Shown here one piece after another: positions 17,885 to 28,044 of a stretch of DNA of 64,000 nt; position 1 is the first letter of the stretch; every line of letters begins with the position of its first letter. The stretch covers positions 423,151 to 487,150 of the forward strand of contig BGKB01000023.1 in the NCBI GenBank assembly GCA_003116975.1, in the 5' to 3' direction. A program made the translations under genes and the position numbers. The notes beneath the pieces are model-generated. The model was not told the DNA's origin. It was given only the letters and a program-made list of their open reading frames with translations, and ran no database searches. Source of the DNA: Aurantiochytrium sp. KH105. Its lineage: Eukaryota > Sar > Bigyra > Thraustochytrida > Thraustochytriidae.

Positions 17885-19897
17885 ATGGCCAAAGATGATG
17901 CTCTCGAACGCGTGCTTGCAGCACTCCTGCAGCTAGCGCGCAAGACATTCGGCCCCCCGCAAAGGCTCCCTCTCGCCGTCGTCTTTTTGCTCCTGCGCGC
18001 ACAGCGAGACGCCATTGTGCGGCAGCGCGTTGCCGACATGGCGGCGACGACGTTGCTTTCCAAGAGCTCGGAGTCCGAAGGACAAATGGACACCAAGCGC
18101 TTGGTGCCAAGCGAGCTCTTACGTCCCCTCGCTCGGAAGCTTGCAGTCACATACGACTGCGCAACACCTCGCGAGAGAGCGCAGCTCCAACGCGAGCTTG
18201 CGGCCTGTGGCGCCGAGGACATCCTCGTCCTCCTCTCCACGGACGACCACCAAGACACCGGCCGCCTCTTCAAGCGAAAGCGCGTCGAAGAGGCTGCAGG
18301 GACCGCGTGTGGTCCACCGCGTGCCCTGAGTGGACGTCAGAGACGGAGACGGAGACAGTGCGAGACTTCGGGTGCATTTGCTCCCATGGAAGAAGGCGTT
18401 CTCTTCTCGCAGAGCTGCTTGTGGGACACCAATGAGCGCTTCTATGAAACCTCGGGGCTCGACCCGTGGACGACAAATCAGGTTCCCTGCGGTATAACGT
18501 CCTCTTCTTTTCTCGCTGATCGCTACGCGCGAGTCATTGTTGAGTTCTGTCGGCGTCAAGACCATAACCTGAAGTGTTCTACGGTGCACATTCTCGACCT
18601 TGGTTCGGGCCATGGCACCTTTGCCGTGCGCCTTGCTCGCGCACTGCGACAAAAACTTTCTACCGTACACGAAGGCAGCTCGACACTGACGCCGCGAGCA
18701 TGCGTCATCATGTCAGACTTTCATAGCGGAGCCATGGACCAGCTAATGACACGCTCCGACGTCTGCGAGCTCGTGAGGCAAGGCTGGCTCGATTTTGCGG
18801 TCATTGATCTGCGTCGAGCTGGCACCACTGCGTACCAGTCCCTTAGGCTTCGAGGTAGCAATCGAATTGTTGACTTGTCGTGCGGCCCCATCGTGGCCGT
18901 GTGCAATTACGTGCTCGATTCGCTCCCCGCAGATGTCTGTGCGACTAACGCCCGGGGACTGCATCAGGTGGCAACTTGCACCACGTGGCCTCGCAGGCTT
19001 TCCAATCGAAATGATGACCTTTCGACTGTGCCGAATACAGCAAGCATGGAACTCGACTTTGCGACACATGCACCTGGAAGTGTGCTCGAGGATCCAAGAG
19101 CTCGCGCCGTACTGGACGCGGCCCCGCAACATCGTACCGTTCTTCTCAACTCACGCGCTGCCTGCGCACTCTGCGATCTCATTGGTGCAGGTACTGAACG
19201 CCAGGCTCTTGTTCTTGTAGCAGACAAGATGCAAGACTCAATACACGATGCCATGGCATGGCACGCGGGCGTCCCGGGCCTCGATAGACACGGAGATGCG
19301 GGCTGTATATCCTGCGCAGTGGATCCTTATACGCTCGAAACTTTTATTGCGTCTGACGAGCGCGTAAGGAGTTGTGTAGCAGGACATCTTGACGACCCGG
19401 GACAAAGTCTCGGTCTCAGCGTCTACTGCGTGAACGCGGAGTCCATATCCGACGCCAAAGCCATCGTTGCATTTGCACAAAATGTTCTTCATGATGGCTT
19501 CACAGTGACAGACTTTGATCGTTTGCAAGGATGGCTTGTAGATTTGCGCCCTGACGACGCCATGCAACTTCTTGCCGACATGGGTGGCAGCAAAGGGTTT
19601 GCAGAGCTCCTTGCGCTCGCCGAAGGTGATTTTGAGCTCTTTTGGACTCTCAAATGGGCGCTACAAAAGGTAAATCCACCCAAGGAACTAGTCCTCGATC
19701 TTTTTGCAAGGCGGTTTCCCCTCAGTGATGGTGCAAACGCTCGCGAGCTTGTCGAAATGGCGCAGTGGTTTCTCGCCCAGGGCGAGAGGGAGACCGCCGA
19801 GGCATTGCACGCACAAGTTCCAAGAGATGCGCCCATCAAGGGCCGGCACGCAAGATCTCTCGCCAAACTCCGCTCAAACTTTTCAGTGGCTCGGTGA
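17885..19897 (+). CDS. SAM-dependent methyltransferase, MidA/NDUFAF7-like
   Basis: Start chosen at ATG 17885 (MAKDDALERVLAALLQLARKTF), giving 670 residues; the frame is open a further 77 codons upstream. A class-I methyltransferase motif I is clear at ~235-245 (ILDLGSGHGTFAVRLARAL). It is followed by an acidic end of strand 2 (VIMSDF) and by VAVCNYVLDSLPADV, which corresponds to the NE-x2-DA-x-P region of MidA/NDUFAF7 enzymes. The C-terminal ~150 residues form a helical module (WLVDLRPDDAMQLL...EMAQWFLAQGERETAEAL). NDUFAF7 methylates an arginine of a complex I subunit, but this protein is longer and divergent, so the substrate is unknown. It converges on the helicase gene, 115 bases away. Confidence 0.65.
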   Translation: MAKDDALERVLAALLQLARKTFGPPQRLPLAVVFLLLRAQRDAIVRQRVADMAATTLLSKSSESEGQMDTKRLVPSELLRPLARKLAVTYDCATPRERAQLQRELAACGAEDILVLLSTDDHQDTGRLFKRKRVEEAAGTACGPPRALSGRQRRRRRQCETSGAFAPMEEGVLFSQSCLWDTNERFYETSGLDPWTTNQVPCGITSSSFLADRYARVIVEFCRRQDHNLKCSTVHILDLGSGHGTFAVRLARALRQKLSTVHEGSSTLTPRACVIMSDFHSGAMDQLMTRSDVCELVRQGWLDFAVIDLRRAGTTAYQSLRLRGSNRIVDLSCGPIVAVCNYVLDSLPADVCATNARGLHQVATCTTWPRRLSNRNDDLSTVPNTASMELDFATHAPGSVLEDPRARAVLDAAPQHRTVLLNSRAACALCDLIGAGTERQALVLVADKMQDSIHDAMAWHAGVPGLDRHGDAGCISCAVDPYTLETFIASDERVRSCVAGHLDDPGQSLGLSVYCVNAESISDAKAIVAFAQNVLHDGFTVTDFDRLQGWLVDLRPDDAMQLLADMGGSKGFAELLALAEGDFELFWTLKWALQKVNPPKELVLDLFARRFPLSDGANARELVEMAQWFLAQGERETAEALHAQVPRDAPIKGRHARSLAKLRSNFSVAR

Positions 19898-20012
19898 CAT
19901 AGCAGAGGAGTGTTTGTTCAGCCAATGAATGCCAGTATGACATAGAAACAAGATGAAATTCTCTCGTGTATCCTCCTTTCCACTGCCATCATTATCATCA
20001 ATCACACTGCTA

Positions 20013-21875
20013 TCATTTTGGTCTGAGGAGGGCACAGGACGACGTTGTTGGTTGCTTTAGCGACAGAGGCTCGCGAGTGTGACTCTTTTTGGATGTCGAC
20101 GCATCTTTACCCGCCGTTGTGTCTACGTGCTCATTTCCTTTATTGGCAGCTTTGCTTGTTGTTGTTGTTGCTTTTGTTGAAGACTTGGCAACGAGGCCTG
20201 AAGAGGAAGCTGGTTTGTTGGTCTTTATCGAAAGACCAGAGGCCAACTCATCGGCCAGATCGTCGGCTGTTTTGGAATTCTCAGACTGACGTTTGGCGTG
20301 TGCACGAGCGCGATGCTTTTCCTCGCACAAGAGACAGTATTTCCGCTTATCCGCACGATGCAAAAGCGCCGCGCACTTGGGGGTCTCGCAACCCCGTAAA
20401 AGCCTTTGCGCGAGAGCTTCGGCCTTGCGATGGGCCTTGGCATCATCACTCTCGGCACTCGGCGCATTGTTCTCCCACTCAAATCCACGAGGACCATCCA
20501 CTGGCCCGTGGCGGTAGGTATTGCCCACTTCATCAAGAACAATGCAGCGCTTCTTGCCAGAAAAGGGCCGAAGGCCTCGGCCAACTTGCTGCACGTAAAG
20601 ACCGCGCGATTCGGTCGGGCGCAACAATATCACAGTTTCGATGCACGGAAGGTCAAAGCCCTCGGAGAGAACGCCTACCGAGGACAGCACGCGAAGCTCA
20701 CCATTTTGCGCAAGGTTAAACACACGCTGTCTATGTTTCTCCGAGGTGGTCCCGTCGAGGTGCTCTGCGTCAATCCCTGCATCAAGGAACTTTGAGACGC
20801 ACATTTTCGACTGTTTCACGGTCGTACAAAACACAATTGTCATGGTGTCTTTGCAGCACGTTAGCCATCGTTGCAAAGCAGACTCTACTGTCTCCTCCAT
20901 TTGAGCAACTTTGCCGGTAAGTTTTCTGCCAGGTGCTGTCGAAGGTGACATGACGACGGGTGGCACTAGATAGCCTTTGCGAACCATGCGCGATACGGAC
21001 GGTCCGCGTGCAAGCCGTGGAAACACAGCGCTCAGGGCCTCGTCGTCTCGCATGCGGAATGGTGTTGCAGTGAGCCCGACAACGATGGCATCGTGGAACC
21101 GATCAAGCAGTTGAGAGTACTGGTTGGCCAGCATGCAGTGCGCTTCGTCGACGACAATGAGCCGGATCGATGCGAGTGCATCGCTTGCGTCGGCGTCAAT
21201 CTTGCGGAGCTCAGCCTTGCTGAAGAGGGTTTGAATGGATGCAATCTGAAGAGGCGTTCGCGGCGTACGTTTGTAGCCGGCCTTAATGAATCCAAATTCG
21301 TGACTTGCCAGCCCACACGCTTCCATGCTGCGCGCGGTCTGATCCACGAGAGCATTGCGATTCACGACGAATAAGGCGTGAGAAGCGTCAATCCTGCGGG
21401 GTCGAATAAAGCGTCTTACAAGATGCCCCGCAAGCATTGTCTTGCCGCCGCCTGTCGGAAGGTAGACGAGCGTGTGTTCTCTTTTTGCAATGCCCCGCTC
21501 GGCTTTCTTGAGCAGCCTGCGCTGATACTTTCGCAGCGAAGAGACCTGTCCTGCGTGGTCCTCCTCATCTTCATCTTCATCTTCATCCTCTTCCTTGTCA
21601 TTCTCGTCGTCTTCTTCATCACTCACGGAGCTTTGAGCGGATGGACTGATTTTAGTGTCCTCAATTCTGACGCTTTCTCGTTCAGTTCGTGTGGCTTGCT
21701 GTCGCTCTTGTTCTCCACCGCGACAAGATGGTCTTCGATGGCGCCGCTCATCGTCCTCATGGCGGCCCTCTGCCTCGCTTTGACCTTCTTCCGTGGCCTT
21801 TACAACGTCCTCAGCCTTAAGAGATCCCTTCGCCGTGTCCTCCAGCGCCGCAACGAGCGCCGAGAGGTCCTCCAT
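20013..21875 (-). CDS. RadD-like SF2 DNA helicase with C-terminal Cys cluster
   Basis: From the only ATG in frame (21875) this is a 620-residue protein. A ~125-residue acidic low-complexity leader (EEDEDEDEDEE) precedes the helicase core: LRKYQRRLL (Q-like), motif I PTGGGKT (Lys145), motif II DEAH (Asp243), motif III TAT, then IVFCTT, and motif VI LYVQQVGRGLR. The phrase LLRPTESRGLYVQQVGRGLRPFSGKK and the following LDEVGN closely follow bacterial RadD (YejH), a helicase acting with RecA and SSB in recombinational repair. After the core, CETPKC and CLLC with a nearby histidine could bind zinc. The tail is Ser/Thr/Lys-rich. Function in DNA repair, nuclear or organellar, is inferred. It is divergent from the NEK kinase gene. 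Confidence 0.85.
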   Translation of the reverse strand: MEDLSALVAALEDTAKGSLKAEDVVKATEEGQSEAEGRHEDDERRHRRPSCRGGEQERQQATRTERESVRIEDTKISPSAQSSVSDEEDDENDKEEDEDEDEDEEDHAGQVSSLRKYQRRLLKKAERGIAKREHTLVYLPTGGGKTMLAGHLVRRFIRPRRIDASHALFVVNRNALVDQTARSMEACGLASHEFGFIKAGYKRTPRTPLQIASIQTLFSKAELRKIDADASDALASIRLIVVDEAHCMLANQYSQLLDRFHDAIVVGLTATPFRMRDDEALSAVFPRLARGPSVSRMVRKGYLVPPVVMSPSTAPGRKLTGKVAQMEETVESALQRWLTCCKDTMTIVFCTTVKQSKMCVSKFLDAGIDAEHLDGTTSEKHRQRVFNLAQNGELRVLSSVGVLSEGFDLPCIETVILLRPTESRGLYVQQVGRGLRPFSGKKRCIVLDEVGNTYRHGPVDGPRGFEWENNAPSAESDDAKAHRKAEALAQRLLRGCETPKCAALLHRADKRKYCLLCEEKHRARAHAKRQSENSKTADDLADELASGLSIKTNKPASSSGLVAKSSTKATTTTSKAANKGNEHVDTTAGKDASTSKKSHTREPLSLKQPTTSSCALLRPK

Positions 21876-22696
21876 GCCGGCTAGGCCCGCCGCGCCGCCG
21901 CCGAGCGCGTCCGCGCGCCGCCGCGACTCGGTCGGTTTTGACGCAGAGCGCAGGGGGTCGCAGATTTGCGTTGCGCAGTACCTCAAATCATTTTCGAGGC
22001 TCGCAAAAAAAAACCGCCGCGTACGAGCACGAACGAGGCTCCTCTCTCCGTCGCTCTTGGGAGAGGGAGGGAGGGCATGACATGCATGCGACAGCAAAAC
22101 ATCGACTCAAGTTACTGTTGATCTTCACGTCGCAGGCCGGCCTCCTTGGGGTCTTTCTGCGGCCAGCCAGCCACGGCAGTCCCGCGTCGCCGAGCCCAAG
22201 CCGAGCCCAGGCAGAGAGAGCCGAGGCAGGCCGACGAGAGCCGAGTCGCGCGGGTCGCGAATCGTCCCAGCCTCTCGAGTACAGACAGATCTCGGAGGAC
22301 GAGCGACGCGCCTCGCGTGCACTCGCAGCCGCCTCTTTTCGGGCAGAGTATCGTTACGCTGGGCGCCGGGGGCTGCTTCGCGCGGTCTCAGGCGGTTTTT
22401 GCTTTGACGCCGCCAACGTTCGATTTCTTGCGCCGCAGAGCGCCACGTACAGGCAAGAGCGAGCTGTTACGGTCCGCAATTTTGCCGAGCTATAGCGAAG
22501 CAGGGACCAGCCCGCCCGGTCAGCTAGCCCAGAAAGCAAACCAGCATTGAAGCGACGCCGACGAGCAGAAAAGACTCATTAGCAGTGCGCCTTACAGGAC
22601 TTTTTGCAAACGTGCATCAGCAAGCCTTGGTTGTTTTAGGAGAAGACAAGACAAGACAAGACAAAGTCGAGAAAGAACAAACTCAAGACGTCCACA
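21876..22696. other. Divergent upstream region, helicase / NEK kinase
   Basis: About 820 bases, probably containing both promoters. A plus-strand gacaa pentamer repeat (about 22643-22665) lies just before the kinase start and would be in its 5' leader. No supportable gene. Confidence 0.5.
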
Positions 22697-25249
22697 ATGA
22701 GCGACGAAGACGAGCTGGCCTGGACGTCGTCGTGCGACGACGAGCGCCACGAAGAGCTCGTGCTCGACGAGCTCAACCTTGCGCCCGTGGCAGGGTCGCA
22801 ATTTGGGATGCCTAAAACTCATCCGTTCAACGTCTTTGATGAGTTTTCGCACAAACTTGACAACGAGAACGATGCACAGGACGACGCAGCACACAGCAAC
22901 GACGACGACGACGAGGAGGACGAGGAGGCGCTTTTCGAAGCGCTCGACGCAGCACAGTCCCAAGTGGAGCGCATGAACAACGAGCTTGACTTGGACGCGC
23001 CCCTTGGCCACAGTGGCAAGGAAAACACAACACCGGCGAGGGGAGTCGCGCATGCGCGCCCTGTGCGACGTGCACTGGCCCCGCGCTCCGAGGGCAACGC
23101 GCAATCAAGCCCAATGACGCCATCATGGGATGGGCAATCAGACGGAAGCCGCGACTTCACCGACAATTACCTCGCCGATGCTTCCTGTGCGGAAGATGAG
23201 GGCCGCGGCACGTTTGTCTCTGAGCCGCTGCTAACTCCGCGATCGCCGTCTCCGTCGCCGCGCTTCGGAATGGAGCGAGACTCGGAGCTGCACGATGATG
23301 AAGGGAAGTTCCTCATTGAGCGCGAGCGTCAGGTGCCCGTGCAAGGTTTCCAGGTCCTCGAACAAATCGGAAACGGGACCTTCGGCACGGTGTACAAAAT
23401 TGCAAGTACGAACGAAGACGACAACAACATGTACGTCTTGAAGCAAGTCAACCTCAACGGTCTCACCCAGGCCCAGCAGATGGAGACCATCAATGAGGCG
23501 CATTTCATGATTGAGCTTGAAGATCACGACAACATTGTTAAACACCACAGCTCTTTCATCGAGGGAGGCTGTCTGAACATGGTGATGGAATTCTGCGGCG
23601 GCGGAGATCTGCACGGGCGGATCAGAACGCACAAAATCCAGGGGACACGATTTGACGAGGACTTCATCTGGCAGGTCTTGATTCAGATCTGTACAGCGCT
23701 TCAGCATTTGCATCAACATCGTATTCTGCACCGCGACATTAAGCCCGAAAACGTCTTTCTCGACGCCAACGACCAGGTCAAGGTCGGAGATCTTGGGCTC
23801 GGTCGCCTCTTAAGCTCCCAGTCTAGGTTTGCACACAGCACCGTGGGCACCCCTTTTTACTTTAGTCCGGAGCTGTGCGAAGAGGCCCTTTACGACGAGC
23901 GTAGCGACATTTGGGCCCTCGGCTGCGTCGTTTATCAAATGGCTACTCTTAACGTGCCCTTTTTTGCCAACAATCAGATTGCTCTGGCAAGAAAAATTGT
24001 AGGCGAGGACATCCGTCCCATGCCGAGCCACTACTCGAAAGACTTGCACTTTTTGGTGCACAAGATGCTCGAGAAGGATCCTCAAAACCGCCCAGACGCT
24101 CAGCAGATTCTCAATTACGGCCCTGTTCGTATTCGTGACATGCAGGCAAGAATCGACCTGCGCGAGCGCCAACTCTCGACACTCCACACGCAGCGCGAGC
24201 GCGAGTTGCTCGACTCCAACGACTTGCTCAAGAAGCAACTCGAGGCTTGCAAGACCGAAATGGGCGAGATGCGCAAGTCTTACGAGCATCTCATTGCGCA
24301 GGCACGCCAAGCTGAATCGGTTGCAAACCAGCGCGTTTGCGTACTGGAAAACAGGGTTCTCGAGCTTGCCCAAGCTTTGCAGTCGCACAATCCTAACATT
24401 CCTATTCAAGAACTCTCCCATGGTCTTGCCGGGCCATTCGGCAACCTTGACGATGTTCGAGGCAACGATGGCAGAGAGGAACAGGGCCGCAACCGTCAGG
24501 TCACGACTCCCGGCAAGGGGCCTTCTCGGCGGAGGAGAACCTCGAGAAGCGCTGGCCAAGACGCCAAAAGTCAAATGTCACCGAGCAGCAAACAAATAGC
24601 GTTGCAACCAGAAACGGCACCCAAGACGTCGCAAACTGTGGGAAAGCCGTCACAAGCCGCAGCCCGAATGCTTCAGGCTGTTGGCAAAACGCCTGTTCCT
24701 CCCAATCGAGCAGCAGCAGCAGCGCGGACCCCAGCAACACGAAAGGGCGTGAAAGCGCCAACGCCAGCATCATGTCGAATGCCGCATGGCACGCGGGGAG
24801 CCAAGTCCCACACGCCAAGCAAGACGGCGGCCGTGGTGGCTTCAGCCACCTCTCCCGTCGAGATGAAAACTCCCCAGCCCGTCCTCGCCACCAAACCGGG
24901 CAGGGCCCTCTCACAAGTACAAGCTCCGAATATGTCCGCAGACGTAAACAAGAAACGGCTTCGCGCGCGGAAAAATGTATCGATCACGCGTGCCTCTTCT
25001 CCACCCCCTGGAAAGGGTCATGCAACGCGCGAATCGCCAAAGCACAATACCATCCCACCACGCAGAATCATGGAGACCCCTGCTCCACCGGCGAGCAAAG
25101 AAAATCGAAGGCGGTCTTGGACTTCGAGCAAGACTGCGCATGCTTCGAACCGGGCGGGCTGCAGCCCCAGCAAGGGACCCGCCTCTGCCACACGAGGCCT
25201 TGGTCCCGCACGGCGAGTCCCATCTTCATTTCTCGAGGATGAGGAATAA
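22697..25249 (+). CDS. NEK-family serine/threonine protein kinase
   Basis: An 850-residue protein, ATG 22697. An acidic disordered leader (1-215) precedes a complete kinase domain (~217-475). It has a glycine loop GNGTFGTVYK, a VAIK-type lysine in YVLKQVN, catalytic loop HRDIKPENV, DLG in place of DFG, activation segment GTPFYFSPE and SDIWALGCVVYQM. The layout (kinase, then coiled coil ~485-560, then a basic disordered tail) and motif spacing are those of NIMA-related kinases, which act at centrosomes, basal bodies, cilia and in mitosis. DLG is common among functional kinases and is not a defect. The Pro/Lys/Ser/Thr-rich tail with many S/T-P sites suggests regulation by proline-directed kinases. 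Which NEK subfamily it belongs to is not determinable by eye. Confidence 0.92.
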   Translation: MSDEDELAWTSSCDDERHEELVLDELNLAPVAGSQFGMPKTHPFNVFDEFSHKLDNENDAQDDAAHSNDDDDEEDEEALFEALDAAQSQVERMNNELDLDAPLGHSGKENTTPARGVAHARPVRRALAPRSEGNAQSSPMTPSWDGQSDGSRDFTDNYLADASCAEDEGRGTFVSEPLLTPRSPSPSPRFGMERDSELHDDEGKFLIERERQVPVQGFQVLEQIGNGTFGTVYKIASTNEDDNNMYVLKQVNLNGLTQAQQMETINEAHFMIELEDHDNIVKHHSSFIEGGCLNMVMEFCGGGDLHGRIRTHKIQGTRFDEDFIWQVLIQICTALQHLHQHRILHRDIKPENVFLDANDQVKVGDLGLGRLLSSQSRFAHSTVGTPFYFSPELCEEALYDERSDIWALGCVVYQMATLNVPFFANNQIALARKIVGEDIRPMPSHYSKDLHFLVHKMLEKDPQNRPDAQQILNYGPVRIRDMQARIDLRERQLSTLHTQRERELLDSNDLLKKQLEACKTEMGEMRKSYEHLIAQARQAESVANQRVCVLENRVLELAQALQSHNPNIPIQELSHGLAGPFGNLDDVRGNDGREEQGRNRQVTTPGKGPSRRRRTSRSAGQDAKSQMSPSSKQIALQPETAPKTSQTVGKPSQAAARMLQAVGKTPVPPNRAAAAARTPATRKGVKAPTPASCRMPHGTRGAKSHTPSKTAAVVASATSPVEMKTPQPVLATKPGRALSQVQAPNMSADVNKKRLRARKNVSITRASSPPPGKGHATRESPKHNTIPPRRIMETPAPPASKENRRRSWTSSKTAHASNRAGCSPSKGPASATRGLGPARRVPSSFLEDEE

Positions 25250-25653
25250 CTACGTCTGTCGGAGCGGATATATCATATCAGAGAGCGCAAATCTATCCAT
25301 CGCGTACCGACGTAGCATAAGTTTCCCATCTCTGCAACACGCTCTCGAGCTTCAGTTCCTGAAAATAAAGAACGAAGCACCTGTGGGGGGTTAAAGCACT
25401 GCGGATCAGTGAAGAGCCGCTCACAGCGAGCAACCACCGGCTTGGCTTTGGCCCACGCCACAAGTCGAATCTCTCCGCCACAAGGGGGCCTTCCAAGCTT
25501 CGCACCATTCGGCACTAACGTCTCTTCGAACCGATGAGCGTTTAGACAGTGTGTTGTACATAGCAAGATTTAGTCAACAGGCCAAAGGCTAATAATGATA
25601 ATAAAATTTCGCCCTGAGTAGGCAACGAGTCGAGTCAGTTACTCATGGAAGAT
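25250..25653. other. Intergenic region between convergent genes
   Basis: About 400 bases of 3' flank from two converging genes. No coding or RNA feature recognised. Confidence 0.55.
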
Positions 25654-28044
25654 CTAAAAATAGGCTTCGCCGCCGCGCAAATCCTGGGTAGCAAGGATGT
25701 TTTCAATAGTTGCTCTTGATGGATGTCCCACAACGCGAGGGGCTCTGCCTGCTCTTGCTTCCCGAAGAGCACTCGCAAAGAGATGCATGGCTTCTGAGAC
25801 GAGACCTGGATGATGAAGAAGTTCCCCTGCCCTCAGGAGCATGACGCCTGTGTTCATGTCGCTCACCGCAATCTCGTCCTCATCCGTCACGTCGTGCCAA
25901 TTTGTGAGACCATCAACAAGCAAGCGCTGAAGCCCGCGTGCGCAAGAAAGCATGTGCTCTGCCGTGGCGTTTGGCGAAGCAAGAACGAGCTCTTGAGACT
26001 GTATGAGGGAAGCATGGGCTTCGAAAAATGCTTTTGCGCGCTGGAATCTGCGCAAAGCAGCCATCCACTCCCACGTGCCAATGTAGCTCCGATCCCCGGA
26101 CCGTGCAAATTTCTTGACAAGATGTCGGGTGTCATCAATGCGGGTCGACGTCCAAAAGGGTTTGCTGCGAGGCCTAGTCGGAGGCCTGTATACTTGGATG
26201 AGACCCTCGGGCAAGAGCCTTGGGGCCGCTGACCCGTCGCTCGCTCGTGCAAGGTTGGCCCAGTCTTCGGAACGGCCCGAGAAGGCGATTGCAACTTGCG
26301 CAGCAACAAGAGCATGTGCTGTATCGCCAACATGAGCTTTGCTCATCATGGGATATCGGTCCAAATGAGCGGAGAACCATGGCATAGGTATGAGGTCGGT
26401 GCTCAAAACTGTCACGTCGGGACGCGCCCCCGTGCACTGCTGCAAATATTGAGTGCCAGTCCATTCCATGTCCCCTCGTGTGAACAGAACGCCATGCTCG
26501 GGGACACTGTCGAGAATGTCTTGCGCGATCTGTCCCACGGCATTCGACATCGCCCGCTCTCGAAGCCTATTGTACGTACCGATAGCCCAACCTGCCGTCG
26601 GTCCTGCGAGCACGAGCAAGAGCGTGGCAAGATACGCCAGACATGAGAGCAAAGATTTTGCTTTCGCGCCTTTACAGTGAAAAAGATCGGCAAGCTTCCG
26701 AAGTAATGCGCGCACACCAATGCCAAAAAAGAGGCCGACCACGAGCTGAGGTTGCTGCCAGAAGCGCTTGCGAATCTCGGCAAGATGAGGCTGCGAGTCG
26801 ATGATGGGCATATTCGAAAGTGCATGGAATACACACAAGGAAAAGACAAAGGCCGAAAGCCATGCAACACCCACACGATCAACACAGTTTTCGAAGTTGG
26901 TCGTGCTTCCGCCCAAGGTGTGCAGCGCACCAATTCCAGCAACGGCGAGAGCAGCGGGTCCTGGCAGGCTTTCGTGAGCTAGCGCCTCACCGTATAATCG
27001 CGTCCTCTCAAGCCATCCGACGTTTCCCGAGGTGAGCGCATCCGCGCCTAAAGATGCAGTACTTGCTCCTCCCGGGAAAAGTTGAAGGGTCCCATAATCA
27101 GAACGAAGGAAGTGACGCGCGAGTCCATAAAGAGAGCCAGAATCGCCCCACGAGCCCTGCGCTTTAGTCCACCATCCGCTCCAAATACTCTGGGCGTACA
27201 TCGCGAGGCCACATATAAAACAGAACGTATATACAAAGAGCGATACGATTGCAGTCCATCGCGTCTCGCGCCAAAGAATACGCGGCATCCACACATGCCA
27301 AAGAACGAGAGCGATCAGCGGTATTTCAAAGAGCACTGATGTGTGCTGGTTTGCCAAAGCAAGGCCACTGACGAGGGCGCCATAACAGAGGAGACGATGA
27401 CGCTGTGCATCTCGTTGAGACTCTTTTACACGGTCGTTCACGCCAACGTCGTGCGTGCTGCCATTGCCTTGGAAGAGAAAAATGCGTGCTGTGAGATAAA
27501 GCAAAAGGCTGCACAAGAGATTGTTGAGCGCAAAGACCTCGAATGTGCTCGAGAACTCCCACACAATGGGAGCAAGGGCGAAAACTGTCGTTCCAGCAAT
27601 GCTCGCGAGAGCGCAGATGAGTGCGTTTCTTTCGTGAAGTCCCTCGCGCACGACGAGGTAGATTGCTGCCGCTAGCACCTGCATACCCAGATGTGCGATT
27701 CCTACGTTAAGGACATGAAGTTTAACAGCTGGTGAGACGTTTAGCGGAAGATGCGCCGCGGACTTGAGCCAGAAATGTCCCAAAGTCATGAGAAAGGGGT
27801 AGCCGGGAGGATGCGCTACTCCAAAGCTACAGGCATTGGCTGCAAGCTCGCCGCTATCACCGCCGCCAAGCCCTACAGGCATTGTTTGCCAGTGCGCGAG
27901 GGATAGCGCGCCTAGGACTAGCTGCGTCAGGAATCGGCAAGCCATTGCCGGGACTGATCTTGGTCGAGGAGCACGATGGGTCTCAGTTTCGGCGGCGCGT
28001 TTGTGCGCAGAAGGAGCTACGACCATTGTGCGCGCGCGGCCCAT
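25654..28044 (-). CDS. TMEM260-like (DUF2723) membrane O-mannosyltransferase
   Basis: A 796-residue polytopic membrane protein, start ATG at 28044. The DUF2723 hallmark is in the first lumenal loop, GLGGGDSGELAANACSFGVAHPPGYPF (about residues 57-83). Several hydrophobic helices follow up to ~500, then a soluble C-terminal region. In animals TMEM260 is an ER O-mannosyltransferase of GT-C type acting on IPT domains of plexins and related receptors; the GDSGE acid pair is the presumed catalytic/metal site. Substrate here is unknown. The soluble part includes ILDSVPEHGVLFTRGDMEWTGTQYLQQ, shared with bacterial DUF2723 proteins. Complete and intronless. Confidence 0.88.
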   Translation of the reverse strand: MGRARTMVVAPSAHKRAAETETHRAPRPRSVPAMACRFLTQLVLGALSLAHWQTMPVGLGGGDSGELAANACSFGVAHPPGYPFLMTLGHFWLKSAAHLPLNVSPAVKLHVLNVGIAHLGMQVLAAAIYLVVREGLHERNALICALASIAGTTVFALAPIVWEFSSTFEVFALNNLLCSLLLYLTARIFLFQGNGSTHDVGVNDRVKESQRDAQRHRLLCYGALVSGLALANQHTSVLFEIPLIALVLWHVWMPRILWRETRWTAIVSLFVYTFCFICGLAMYAQSIWSGWWTKAQGSWGDSGSLYGLARHFLRSDYGTLQLFPGGASTASLGADALTSGNVGWLERTRLYGEALAHESLPGPAALAVAGIGALHTLGGSTTNFENCVDRVGVAWLSAFVFSLCVFHALSNMPIIDSQPHLAEIRKRFWQQPQLVVGLFFGIGVRALLRKLADLFHCKGAKAKSLLSCLAYLATLLLVLAGPTAGWAIGTYNRLRERAMSNAVGQIAQDILDSVPEHGVLFTRGDMEWTGTQYLQQCTGARPDVTVLSTDLIPMPWFSAHLDRYPMMSKAHVGDTAHALVAAQVAIAFSGRSEDWANLARASDGSAAPRLLPEGLIQVYRPPTRPRSKPFWTSTRIDDTRHLVKKFARSGDRSYIGTWEWMAALRRFQRAKAFFEAHASLIQSQELVLASPNATAEHMLSCARGLQRLLVDGLTNWHDVTDEDEIAVSDMNTGVMLLRAGELLHHPGLVSEAMHLFASALREARAGRAPRVVGHPSRATIENILATQDLRGGEAYF

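Noticed and set aside
22697-25249. Pseudokinase because of DLG in place of DFG
   Set aside because: The metal-binding Asp is kept and all other catalytic motifs are present; DLG occurs in active kinases.
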